The position numbers were made by a program, and so were the translations under genes. Shown in pieces: positions 26,650 through 38,136 of a stretch of 64,000 nucleotides of DNA. This stretch comes from Metopolophium dirhodum. Its lineage: Eukaryota; Arthropoda; Insecta; Hemiptera; Aphididae. Position 1 is the stretch's first letter, and every line of letters starts with the position of its first letter. The notes beneath the pieces were generated by a model. That model made no database searches, was not told the origin of the DNA, and saw nothing but the letters and a program-made list of their open reading frames with translations. The DNA lies in the NCBI RefSeq assembly GCF_019925205.1, contig NC_083567.1, forward strand, positions 14,508,001 to 14,572,000, read 5' to 3'.

Positions 26650-27560
26650 GTGACAGCACATGTGATTAACCCATCAGACGAAGCTGAACGAAAAAAAACC
26701 ACTATCCTTCCTCGGCCAACCGTCCTACCAATTAGACCAGTGATTCTCAACGGTGTCGTGATTATTACCGTAATTATGTGTGTCGCCAAAGAGATTGTTT
26801 ATTTATATTGTACATGTCTAAAGTATACATTTATGATATTATTATGGCGTTATGACTTATGAGCACAGATTTAGATAATTAACTAGATTGCTAACTACTA
26901 TACACTGACAAGCGGGCTGGATGACGCCACTTTTTTCAACATAAAAGGTTGTGGGCTATGATATTTTATCAATTTATATCGTGATAATAACACACAGAAA
27001 TAAATATAAAACAATGAAAAATTTGGTTTATCAGGTGATAACACTATACATAGTTCACAACCAACATCGCGTTAGAAATATAGTTTATTATCTATATCTG
27101 TGCTTATGAGTTAATGGAAAAAACACACAGATAAGAAAATAATTGTAATGATGGTCTCATTTTCAATTATTTACATATAGGTTTATAATTGATAACTTTT
27201 CAAAAATCCATTAATTGTTATAAGTGTGTCTCCGTTTTTATGGATCTAAATTGGGTCGTTGTCTTGAAAAAAGGTTGAGAAACACTGATCCAGACGACGG
27301 AACGTAATTCTGAATAGACTTCGAAAAGGCCACACATGGTTGACTCATGAGTCACAGACACCTCATGCTTAGATCGGAACCAGACCATGTTTGTTATACA
27401 CGTGGAGAATGCTTCACGGTCCAACACATAATTTGCCACTGTCGAAGGGACATAGAGTCAAACTCGAAGTAGGCGAAAACCTCCAAAAAGCATTAGGTCC
27501 TGATCCAGTCAGGCAGACAGCGCCGAACGATTTTTAATTTATTGAGATTATCAAAACTAA
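26650..27560 (+). pseudogene. Jockey-like non-LTR retrotransposon remnant (3' ORF2/RNase H end)
   Basis: After the inserted MITE the plus strand encodes RRNVILNRLRKGHTWLTHES, then in another frame GECFTVQHIICHC, then NLQKALGPDPV. These match the C-terminal part of jockey-clade ORF2 proteins: the RLR.GHT..TH motif, the CFTVQHI..C cysteine cluster and a leucine-rich tail. Before the MITE, RPTVLPIR continues naturally into RRNVIL. At least one frameshift and in-frame stops mark it as dead. The upstream limit is uncertain. Confidence 0.65.
26738..27287. mobile_element. Non-autonomous hAT-type foldback MITE
   Basis: The 550-base element begins CAGTGATTCTCAACGG and ends with the reverse complement of CAGTGTTTCTCAACC, the terminal signature of hAT elements. 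The flanking 8-mers AATTAGAC and ATCCAGAC agree at five of eight positions, a decayed 8-bp duplication. The interior is inverted too: TTATGA(G)CACAGAT(T)TAGATAAT near 26850 pairs with the segment near 27090, and GGTTGTG..CTATG near 26948 pairs with one near 27055. It carries no gene. It interrupts a jockey-like remnant. Confidence 0.7.
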
Positions 27561-29160
27561 GCAACCTAATGTATTTTAATACTAATATCAATCTTTCGAG
27601 TCGATGTCGAGTCAAGTTGATTTTGAGTTGAGTTTAAAAAGTGCAATGGTAAGCGAATTAACATTGATTATACCGGATGGTTACTTAGTTATATTTTTGA
27701 TTATAACTATACGAATAATGATTATAATAGCGGTGAAGCCAAAATAAAATTGGACATATTTTATGAATTAAACAAATCAAAGAGTTTTCGAAAACTGTTG
27801 TTGTTATTAATTTATGATACTATTTATAATTTGTTTTATTCTGATATAAAACTGCTTCTGCTGCTGCAAATAAAAACTCTATTGTGTCCTTTAAAGCGTT
27901 GGAGCAAAATACGTTTCTATATAGATTATACTTTGATGCAGATTAAAATTAATCAGAACTAAACAAATAAGCCTCCAAAGAGGCATAAACAAAATAAAGG
28001 CTTATACTGTAATGCATATTATACTGTATAATATTAACATATTAGATACATGCTTACTTTTTTAATAGTATTTTATAATTATATTATAATAATATAGTTT
28101 AAGCTTATTTTTAACGAAGCTGTACGTGAGTTATAATAATAATATGTGTGCATTCAAAAGTCTTTTGAAATGATAAAACCGTATACATAATTTTTAACAA
28201 TTATATTATTTTCGAGTGCAAAAACACCGATGATATACGTCTGCAGTAACTGCTGCAGCCGCGGTATAGTTGAGTAATCTGATCGTTGAATAATTTGTTC
28301 GTTAGTAACATATATATATATATAGTTCGTTCAATTTAGTGTAACACACTCGAGTTTTGTTAGAAGTACAATAAAAATGAACTTTGTGCCACTTAAATAA
28401 CGAACAAACAACTAACAAGTTCGCATTCACTGCTGCACGAGCACTTGTGTCTTCGCAGCGTTCGGATTGTTTGTGTCTCGAATGTTCGCATTATTATTAA
28501 ATTTTCGAGACATTTTGAAGTATATAGAGAGATGCACAGCATAATTTATACATACTCTTCGCCAACATATTTTGTAGATTTACTAACGAAACGATAGTGA
28601 TAATTGTTATATAATTGTTCTATAACTGTCTATATAATTGTATAAATTAGGTATATTATATTAATATCATGACCGAGCAGCCACGTAGTGGTAGAAGGGA
28701 GGTTAGTGGTTTAGCTCAGATATTAAAAAAAATATAATAATAACGATGTCTACTGCAGAACGCATTATTTTTCCCACATTTTGGCGGCTCAAAACACTGT
28801 AATTCTTTAATAATATCATAATATAGGTAATAATATTAACGAAATAAAAAATATTCATTATTATGTTCGTGTCACAAGTATAATAATTCCGCCCTCAAAT
28901 GGTTTTCTCTTTACACTCCTGTGACCACGCAGTATAACCGTTTTCGGCATTATGTCATATTGGCCGAGGTCAATTTTTGTTCTTCACGACCACAAGTGAT
29001 CGAATACCTCTAAAAAGCGGCAAAAAATTATCTCAAAAAATTCTATAATATATTACCATGTCCGGCGCAAGACTTCGTCACGCACAATATCCCTTTGCGT
29101 TAGTCATGAGCGTCACCATATCCGACCTACTTCCGACACACGATCGCTAACATTTCCGGT

Positions 29161-29432
29161 TCATGATTTATATCGTGCTGCACAACGTTTTCGCTTACCG
29201 CGTTGTGTCGCCGTTTTCGTTTCGGAAAGTTTTCTTTGGCGAATTCTGGGAGGTTTCCAAAAAAATCCCAAGACGGTCATTGCATGAAAACAAAAATCCG
29301 GTCGTCCGCCCGAACGACATTTTTCATCCCATCGCCAAGACGTGCCTTTGCGCCGGTCATCGGTCAAACACGAGACTACCAGACGATTTGGTCAGCGATG
29401 TTCTAAACTCGAAATCACGTCGTTTCGTATAA
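29161..29432. other. Unassigned GC-elevated block upstream of the TMTC exon
   Basis: The stretch is richer in CG than its surroundings and has open frames on both strands (89 codons plus, 68 codons minus). No motif of any family is visible. In particular it does not encode the DFV-[YH]-DD ending expected for the exon preceding the TMTC exon. It could be a promoter region, an untranslated exon or chance. Confidence 0.2.
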
Positions 29433-29920
29433 TATTATTCTAGTGACGTGCTCGACCTGATTATAACAATATTGTCACTGTCCTGAATATTGAACATTTT
29501 GATATATTATCATTACGGTGGTAATATATCCATTGAACAACAAACGTATAGTATACACATAATGTAAATATCTATACTGTTATGGTTATGCGAACAACTG
29601 AATATACCCATTTTGTTACCAGCAGATAATATACCGTTATTAAAATATGTATTTCGTACCTTTATCAATACTGTATTCCAAAAATGATTGGAAAAACTGC
29701 GTAGCCTCGGAACGATAGGAATGTTGCGACCGGTCAGTTGTAGTCCGCCGTGCACCGACGGCAGACTGACGAAACTGCACATGCGCGCGAACCGCAACGC
29801 AAAAATTATTTTTGAAATGGAGTATGGATAGTAAAAATTAAATTTTTGAACTCTGCCCCTTCGCTCAACGCGCAAAGTACCTCAACATCGTATAATAATG
29901 TGTGTTATGTGTGTTTCAAG

Positions 29921-30626
29921 TCGGGCGATCGTCAACAACCCGGACGTGACACGAGCCGCGCCGCTGACCGACATCTGGACCAACGACTTCTGGGGCACGC
30001 CGATCGGGTCGAGCAGCTCGCACGGCTCGTACCGGCCGCTGTGCGTGGCCTCGTTCCGGCTGAACCACTGGACGGGCGGCCTGGACCCGAAGGGCTACCA
30101 CGCGGCCAACGTTCTGCTGCACTGCGCCGTCACGTATCTGGTATACGCCGTGTACCGGACGCTGATGCCCGGCCGCCGGCCAGCCGCGGCCGCGGCCGTG
30201 TTCGCCGTCCACCCGGTGCACGCCGAGGCCGTGGCCGGTGTCGTGGGTCGCGCCGACCTGCTTGCCTGCCTGTTCTACCTGGCCGCATTTCTGTGCTACG
30301 CGGCGCACGTCCGGCACCGGGATAGGACGCCAGACCCGCGGCGCCGCGTCGTGTGTTGCGACGCCGGCTGCCACCGTCGGACGTACCGACTGGGCTCGGC
30401 GGTGCGCACCGTCTTCGCCGCCCTGGGCCTGGGCACGTGCTCTAGTGACTTGGACGGCCTACCCGGCGGCGTCACCGAGTGCTGCGCGGTCCGAGAGTGG
30501 GCCTGCTTGGCGGCCACCGTGCTCATGGCGGCCGCGTCCATGTTGGCCAAGGAAACCGGTTTGACCGTGCTGGCCGTGTGCGCCGTGTACGACGTGCTGT
30601 TCGCCAGCAAGCAGTCGCCGAACAAG
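29921..30626 (+). CDS. TMTC-type O-mannosyltransferase, large internal exon (TMTC1-like)
   Basis: TMTC proteins are ER multi-pass GT-C mannosyltransferases that add O-mannose to cadherin domains. The exon starts after acceptor TTTCAAG, completing a split codon expected to be the S of a DDS-R-A-I motif, and ends at donor GTAAGA (30627) in phase 0; 235 codons are open. It encodes RAIVNNPDV, WTNDFWGTP, HGSYRPLCV, FRLNHW, GYHAANVLLH, HPVHAEAVAGVVGRADLL followed by a hydrophobic LACLFYLAAFLCY segment, then MLAKETGLTVLAVC and VYDVLFASK. AIVNNPDV, TNDFWG and MLAKETG favour TMTC1 over TMTC2-4. The exon is far richer in GC than the window. Missing from the window as far as I can see: the N-terminal exon, DUF1736 and TPR exons. 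The ATG at 29898 lies in the intron and is not a start. Confidence 0.82.
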
Positions 30627-33600
30627 GTAAGACATCTGAATTATTATTATTATAATTTATAACTATCAACAACCATAGTAATTGTTAGTGTTCTTGAAAT
30701 TTTTGTCGTCAGTATGATATTACGATTTTATTTTTGCTAAATATTAACTATTTATATTTATTAAAAACTAAATAGGAACATATTATATTGTCATTACAAT
30801 ATATTCTAATATAAATGAAATAATAGTGCGACTAAGCTAATTAACCCCAATAACCTATGCTCGTGGCGGGGTAAATAAGTTATAAATAATATTTAATAGA
30901 TTATAGATATACATTTTTAACAATAATTATATCTGAAATCATTTTAAATGAATAAAATATGCATTCTTCATAATATAATATAACCACCAATTGAATGTAG
31001 AAATCTTATTTGATTAACGATTGGTTTTATTATTTACATTATTAAAAATAGATATTTTTTAATATACGATGGCATAGAGTTAAAATGTATATTGGACCCA
31101 AATATTCCTAAAACTAACTTTACCGGTTCGATTTAAAATAGCAAACAGGTGTGTACAGTAGGTGCCTATCTTGATGGCATTTAACTTTGGAAGTTCTTTT
31201 TAGCTCGATAAAGTCGATCCCATCAATTCCTGACATTGGAGACAGACTTGTACATGATTTTGTTGAATTTTAAAAAGTGGTCTTACTACATTATCTGCAG
31301 TCACCTCACGTTATTAAACCATACTGGAAAATGTATTTATTCAGAGCATGTACACCGCGATGCGCATAAATTCTGCGGATAAGAGTTTTTTTTAAAACAA
31401 TTAAACCGTTTAAAAATAATTGTTCTTAATTGGATATCTGATATTTTTAATATGTAGGTATATGAATTTTCTACCGCAGATTCCAATCAATAACTAAACC
31501 TAAATATTTTACTCTGTATAGGTATCGTATACCCTAAGTATATATAGTTAAGTCATACTAGGCGATAATATAGGTGATTAGACATTTTCCATGGTGAGAT
31601 GAGAGTGGTATCCGAGTAAAATGTGAAGTTCTTTCGAAGAACTATACTACAGCGGCTGATAAAAGTGAGTGAACAACAAGTGAAATTGCAGTCCGCAGAA
31701 GGGCAAAACATTTAATACCGAGTAAAATGTATCGCTTGACGTAAACATTTGAAAATGGATCAAGGGGAGTTGGTTTCCCGGGGGACTGGGTCATCACGCC
31801 ACTTAAGGTGAACACCCGAGTTCGGATCCGGTACTGGGATTTTCAGATGCGATTACGTAGGCTTGGACACAATGTGCTACTTCTGCGAGGGTATAATATA
31901 ACATGTGCAGTAGAGGTGTATTCGTCTTCTTTGAATATATAACGAATATCTATTTGAATAACAAGACCGTCGACTTATCCAACACTAACACGACTATCGT
32001 ATAGGTTTACGTAAACGCAATGTTTCCACTATTTGTCTGTCGGTATACTTTCTACCAGTTCAATTACCGTGTCATGTACACGAACCATTTTTGTCTTTTC
32101 TTTAAGTATCGAAGGATAATTCACTATGATCTATATTATAATAAACTATAGTGTGGGTGCGTTGAGAGGAGATCTATTTCTGTCGTAACTGTAGAAGGTA
32201 TTTAACAAACTGACCGCCCTACCAATTTTACTGATCTTGCCACGGACGCCTATTGATTATTATATGTGCACGTGCACTCAGTAGTTTTATGAACCCGGGC
32301 TGAGTATCATATTATAATAAATTACTCAGTTTTTGTCTAGTTTTTCCTGAGACCACTGCAACTATATAGGCAGGTACAACCATGTTGATTAGAATCCATT
32401 TAAGAAAACATTAGAAATGATTAGGAGGTACAACAATTTAAAGTATTAAGATATACCTAATAAGCGTTCTACAGGTAGATCGGTTGATTAAAAAAAAAAA
32501 TAGTTCTTTCACGTGTCATGAAAATCGTGTATGTCTAATCGGGTGGGGGATGTGAGCGACATATCGTATAAAGAAATATAGTAAATAATATATTATTATT
32601 ACTATTAGTGTTGTAGGTATAATGAGTTAATACTATTTTTATGTTATTAGTGTTTTTTTCGACACTATTATAATATGTTTTACGTTTGTAGATGAATCAT
32701 TTTTTTATCCCTAAAGAAATACCGGCTCGATAAAAACTAAAAAAAAAACGCAACTCGATCAACGTCAGTTCTATATTATATAGTTTTGACAGTTCTGTGC
32801 ATAGCGGGTGTTTCTCGCCGAAAAAGAGTTATTTAAACTATGGTTACAAGACCTCAGGGGATCGACAGTGAACTTTTATCGAAAATCGTAAAGTGTCGGA
32901 ATTATCAGATAATGCATCAATCTAGTATCTTAGATTTTGTTAAAAATATACGTTTTATCGTGTCACTTATAACAGTGATCAACCCAGTGTTATGCTTTTT
33001 TTTAGACTGAGGAGAGTGCTGATAATTTGTTATATATGGAGGAAAAATTAACTATAGGATCCCTCCTATTGGTATGTTGAGGCGAGTGATGCCGTAATTA
33101 TAGACATTTTGACTTTTGAAGCATCGTTTATATTTAAATTAAAATTTTAATAACTAATTAGTGGTTACCTATTACGTAATACGTTCGTCGTTCACGGCAG
33201 AACAGTGAAAGCATTTGTTTTTAATGCTTCACATTTAATGTGGTGAGTGAAACCGGCTGTTGACGGGGTGAAGCCACTCCCGCGAATCATCTAATGCGCT
33301 TTTTAAATAAAGAATAATTTTTCTTTAAAAAAAACTGAATACTTTGTTTTTGATTATACTATGATTATTTCCTTCAAATTTCATGCCTATTTTCTATCAA
33401 TAATAATTTAGATGTTTCAAATCTACCAGGCGTCTCGAGAAGGCTCATTTTTTTTTGAATTTACAAGCGATTTCGGTGATCTCTCTTAGTCCATGGCGAT
33501 AGCGCGATGTATCATATTTCAAAATGAGTTTTTACCACCACACTTAGAAAAACGCCGTCGTTTTTAGATAAAAAAAATAGTCTAATAAAAACGTTACCAT

Positions 33601-35146
33601 TCTATACCAGTAGATAAATTAATGGTTTATTATATAAACATTATTGTGTCCACTGGGTATTGTTTTCGTAAGTGCGTATAAAAATGATTATTATTATTAT
33701 TTATTATGATTATTGCTGTTTTATGCTAATGCGACTATAAAAATTATTTCGACTATATAACATTTAACTCGAGTTCAATAACAATAATTAGCCAAGAAAT
33801 AAACGTGAAACAATAAATTCAAAATTGTGGAATTATCGTATTTGTTCTAACTAGCTACCATTCAGAATGAGGTCAATACTAGAATAGTAACTTAATTACA
33901 ATTGTATTAAAAAAAAAATTAATTCAATTTTAGAGTTTTTAAATCTAAACTTTTGACGGAGGCTTTGAAAAGTTTACCACTTAAGGACTTGAACACAGAC
34001 AGAGACAACTCTAACTTTTGAAAGATATTAGAGAACTCCTGTCATGATTACAAATTCCCAAAGGAAGTTTATCAAACTAATCCAATAACTAACAATTCCG
34101 ATATTTTAGAAGTTTCAGTTTCATTTCCATAATTGTGATATTTAACTAATTAAAATAGCATGAATTATATCCTTTGATTTCAATGCCACAAATATAACGA
34201 ACATGTAAAGTATTTTATTTCTAATTTGTTTCGAGTTTCGAAACTAATCTGATAATTATGAAAAAGGAAAGTTTACAGACATCCAAATACCCTTTTCACA
34301 ATGTTCTAAAAACCGAAATGCGTACTCGTGATAAATTTTATCATCCGACAGTTACGAAACATTAGAATATTAAATTTGAACTGAAAATATTCAAAATATT
34401 TTTTAAGGTTCTGTGGAGATATACAAATAGGTATAATATCATAATTCATTAGTAATTAGAATTTTCGCTTATAATGTATGACGTGAACATACTAACATTA
34501 CGTAACAGCAATATTCGGAGAAATACGCTTTGGCAAATATTATTTTTTATGACATTCAATTCAATAATGAAATGAATGTACCTTATGATAAATATAATAT
34601 AGTACGCATACATAGAAATGTCAATAGTTCAAAGACATTTTTTCATAGTAATGGCTAAGAAGTAAACATGTTTTGTCTGCTAATTAGAAAAGCATAATAT
34701 GATTGTTGTTAGGCACGTACGCTACAGAAAAAACGTTAGCCAAAACTATAATATCATTATACCTACTAAGATACAAAAAAAAAAGGTTCAAGATTATATT
34801 ATATTTGAATAGGTATGCTTGTACTGCAGTATTCAAATCATCATTTTTTATTAGCTTAAATCGTACAATTTAATTATATTATTTAAGAACTTAAAATAAA
34901 ATTTTATAAAACCGAAAATTATACCATTTGATTGTCCAATGCGATTATAAAATCAAAAGTTTCGAGATTAATTCAAAAGTACATTATTTTATACTGTGAT
35001 TTGAGGCAAAAGTTTTAATAAAATTATATTTACTGGCGGTATCATTCACATTGTTTTATAATAAAGAAAGAGCTCTTCTTAATCTAATATCACGTCAACA
35101 AAAATTACGTCATAAAAATGTTTAGTACTACCAAATAATACTTAAA
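30627..35146 (+). other. Probable TMTC intron sequence, AT-rich
   Basis: It follows the GTAAGA donor. I looked for the conserved downstream TMTC segments (the membrane-proximal SMG[YF]C motif and TPRs) and saw none. The patch at 31740-31880, with CCCGGGGGACTGGG and GAGTTCGGATCC, is GC-richer and looks like a repeat fragment, but no second copy is present here to prove it. Confidence 0.45.
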
Positions 35147-35234
35147 CTGTGTATGGACGTTTTTTTTTTTGTTATAATTAACAATATGGTAACTTTGTAT
35201 CACATATTTATTACTTAGTTACAATCGTATAGAC
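35147..35234 (+). repeat. 88-bp direct repeat, left copy
   Basis: Identical over all 88 bases to 36677-36764, including an 11-base T run. It starts CTGTGTATGGACG and ends CAATCGTATAGAC, just before the hAT terminal inverted repeat. Its last eight bases, GTATAGAC, have the right length and place for a hAT target duplication. Confidence 0.9.
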
Positions 35235-36676
35235 CAGTGATTCCCAACGTGGGCGCTACCGCCCCCTTGTGGGCATTTTTTATTTTGAAGGGGGCGTTTT
35301 TATGAGGGGGGCGCTAAAGGGGGCGCTCATCTATCATTTAAATTTTTTTTGTTTATAACTGATTGTAATGAAATGTATAACTACGTAGAATAAAATACCT
35401 AATGTAATCAACAGAATTATGTAGGTATAATATTTATAGATACTTAAATAATATCAAAAAAATTATCTTGACAGGTACTTGACGTTATTATCGGAGTTAT
35501 CGTATATATTCCGATTAGCGGCTAATGATTAGTCGATTCCGACAATGTTATGTGTACTGTGTAGTCGTATTTGGTACTTGGTAGGTACTTGACGTTATTA
35601 TTGTGCGTGTACGTAAAAGTTATATTCGTAAATATTATAAAATGTCCGAGAACAAAAAATGTAGAAAATATTCCATTGAATATTTGAAATTTGGTTTTAT
35701 TGTATCTCCGACAAATGAAAAATTACCCCTGTGTCTCATTTGTGAAAAAACATTCAGTAATGAAGCTATGAAACCTTCAAGAATGAAAGAGCATCTTATG
35801 AAAAAACATTCAGATAAAAGTAACAAAAATATTTTATACTTTAGTGACCTAAAGAATAAATTTGAAAAACGAAAAACCGTAAGTGGACTTTTTAACAAAA
35901 CACATCTAAATAATGATAAAGGTCTCCTTGCATCCTACAAAGTGTCTCTTTTAGTTGCGAAGTGTGGGTGGAAAACCACACACTATCGGCGAAACACTTA
36001 TTTTACCTGCTGTAGAAGCAATATTAAAATCAATGACAAATTTAAATGTAACTGACATAACTTCATCTATTGCTCTCAGTAATAATACTGTGTCCAGGCG
36101 AATCGACGAAATGGCGTATGATGTTGAAATAAAATTGTGTGATATTTTAAAAATTACAACATTTTCACTACAACTTGATGAATCCACTTTACGAGATAAT
36201 GAAGCCCTATTACTTGCGTACGTGCGTTATGTAAACATCGACGAAAAAATAACGGAAGAACTACTATTTGCAAAATCTTTAATCACGGATACCAAAGGAT
36301 TAACCATATTTAATGTAGTAAATAATTTTTTCATAGAAAAGGGTATTCCTATTACAAATTGTATAGCTTGTGCCACTGATGGGGCGCCTGCAATGATTGG
36401 ACGTCAACGTGGTTTTATTGCTCATTTAAAAAATGCAGTCCCTAGGATTTTAACAGTTCATTGTGTCATTCATCGTCAACATTTAGTAGCTAAAAATTTA
36501 AGTAATGAATTGTTTGATACCATGCGGTTTGTCATAAATGCTGTTAATAAAATCAAAGCTAAATCATTGAATGACCGTTTGTTTCGACAATTATGCCACG
36601 AAAATGATGAAGATTTTGAACGCCTTGTTCTACACACCGAAGTTAGGTGGCTATCAAAAGGAAATTGTTTGACACG
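35235..36676 (+). mobile_element. 3'-truncated hAT element (Buster/Charlie-like)
   Basis: The left end CAGTGATTCCCAACGTGGG is a hAT terminal repeat, followed by a GGGGGCG-rich subterminal stretch to about 35325. The transposase gene then runs rightwards until it breaks off at 36676, within a conserved WLSKGNCLTR segment. No right terminal repeat exists; instead an identical copy of the left flank follows. Only the left half to two-thirds of an autonomous element is present. Confidence 0.85.
35642..36676 (+). pseudogene. Broken hAT transposase with BED zinc finger (ZBED5-like)
   Basis: From MSENKKCRK the frame carries a BED-type finger (LCLICEKTF ... MKEHLMKKH, residues about 29-57). It then runs through LASYKVSLLVAKCG to a frameshift near 35963-35972. 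The next frame resumes at GKPHTIGETLILPA and reads SLQLDEST, LLAYVRYV, CATDGAPAMIGRQRGF, HCVIHRQHL and WLSKGNCLTR. These are typical of the RNase H-fold transposases from which ZBED5-type host genes derive. The shift fits a net insertion of one base modulo three, as a surplus TGGA-like tetramer in GGGTGGAAAACC. The C-terminal part with the hAT dimerisation domain is missing. No function is expected. Confidence 0.88.
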
Positions 36677-36764
36677 CTGTGTATGGACGTTTTTTTTTTT
36701 GTTATAATTAACAATATGGTAACTTTGTATCACATATTTATTACTTAGTTACAATCGTATAGAC
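36677..36764 (+). repeat. 88-bp direct repeat, right copy
   Basis: Perfect copy of 35147-35234 placed after the truncated transposase. The junction shows the element's ACACG running into CTGTGTATGG. After the repeat the sequence continues TATAGACGATG, presumably the genuine right flank of the insertion site. Confidence 0.9.
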
Positions 36765-37386
36765 TATAGACGATGAGAATATTGACTGAAATATTATAAT
36801 ATCACAAATACCAGTATACTATTTATTTAATAATATTTATGTTTATGCGTTAAAGTAGTTTGGAGTAACAGTAACGTACGCCTGTTTTTGATTAAAAAAA
36901 CGTTTTTATTTTCCCCGTAACTAATGAATCCTTTTCAACATATAGTTCTGAAAAAGATTTTTAATTATTTATTTGTAAAGTGTTATTTCTTTAAATTTTT
37001 TTGAACAATGTGCCGGTTTTAGAGAATTCCAGAGAATAATCAAGTACTTTTTAATCGAAAAAATATCATAATGATTAATTCCGGTTGAATTTTTTAAATA
37101 GAACAGTAATTTAATGGATTTGTGACATACAGGATTTTATTGTTAGTTGTAGGTATACCGAATATAAGGGTTCTGTGGAATGCGTAGGTAATAACAATAG
37201 TAATTAACAATTATGGCTGTGCTAATGTATGAATATAATTAATTTTGAAAACCAATTAATGCACAAAAAACTCATTAAATACGGAAAAATAAATACGGTA
37301 CTTCATAGTCAAATCATATTTCACATATTCAAACAAATTTGTTTGCAGAAAAGTAGTGAAAAATAAATTAAGTATAAGTTGAAAAC
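36765..37386. other. AT-rich DNA between two insertions
   Basis: No frame, repeat pair or site could be supported here. Confidence 0.5.
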
Positions 37387-37398
37387 AATAAAAAATAA

Positions 37399-37691
37399 GG
37401 GGGATGGAGTGGCCGAGCGGACTAAGGCGTCGGCTGCGACGCATCCGACCCGAGTTCGATACCTTGGCCGCGGGTGGCATTTTTCTTCGGGCAAGTCACG
37501 GTGTCCGGAGAACAAGTGCCGCCATCCCCCCACCCGGGGCACGGCAGAAACCTACGGGTGCCCCATTAGAAATTCTGCCAAAACACAACACACACGTGTA
37601 CCAACCTACCCAATTTAAAAACCTACAGTGCCCTCTCCCACACCCAATGGCCTATGTTGCCACGGGTTATCCAATAAAAAAAATAAAATAA
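37399..37691 (+). mobile_element. tRNA-derived SINE, copy 1
   Basis: The head resembles a serine/leucine-type tRNA: A box TGGCCGAGCGG, then B box GAGTTCGATAC. A tRNA-unrelated body follows (TGTCCGGAGAACAAGTGCC, GGGTGCCCCATTAGAAATTC, CACACGTGTACCAACC, GGCCTATGTTGCC) and an A-rich AATAAA-type tail. It is flanked by 12-base AATAAAAAATAA at 37387-37398 and 37692-37703, though this duplication is low in complexity. The copy at 61456-61782 confirms the limits. Confidence 0.85.
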
Positions 37692-37703
37692 AATAAAAAA
37701 TAA

Positions 37704-38136
37704 ACATTTAAAAATATTAAAAGAATTTCCAAAATACGCTTTGATACAATATGATCAAAACTTTCCTAATTTTCATACGTCATAAAACAAACCAAATAAA
37801 AAAAAAGTGTTCGTTTCGAGTCCATAATATAGAATTAACAATAAAACGTTCACTACTTAGTAGTTAGTACTCTTTTATATTATAATAATTATTGTACTTC
37901 ATCATTCCCAAGCCACGCAATCCATATTTTAATCTCAAGTTCCAGAACAATTTACAAAAAATCTTATATATCACAAAAATACTTGAAACAATTATCTTAA
38001 ACTACATTCAGTTATGATCTGTTAACAGAATCATAATAGGGGAATAGCGTGGTTTTTTACAAGGTCACTACCACAATGTACTTTAGAGTTCAGTAATTTT
38101 GAGTGTGCATTCTTTGAATTCACAGGTTGATGTCAT
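37704..38136. other. AT-rich DNA, nothing identified
   Basis: No coding frame, repeat partner or regulatory site could be supported. Confidence 0.4.

Noticed and set aside
29916..30625. Long minus-strand frames over the TMTC exon
   Set aside because: They are shadows caused by high GC; only the plus-strand frame shows conserved TMTC motifs.
31740..31880. GC-richer patch with GAGTTCGGATCC, considered as tRNA, 5S rRNA or SINE
   Set aside because: No tRNA or 5S fold could be built, and no second copy in the window supports a repeat.
37403..37480. Possible tRNA-Ser/Leu gene
   Set aside because: A and B boxes are present, but the sequence continues into a body shared with the copy at 61456-61782 and ends in an A tail with target duplication, so it is a SINE head.
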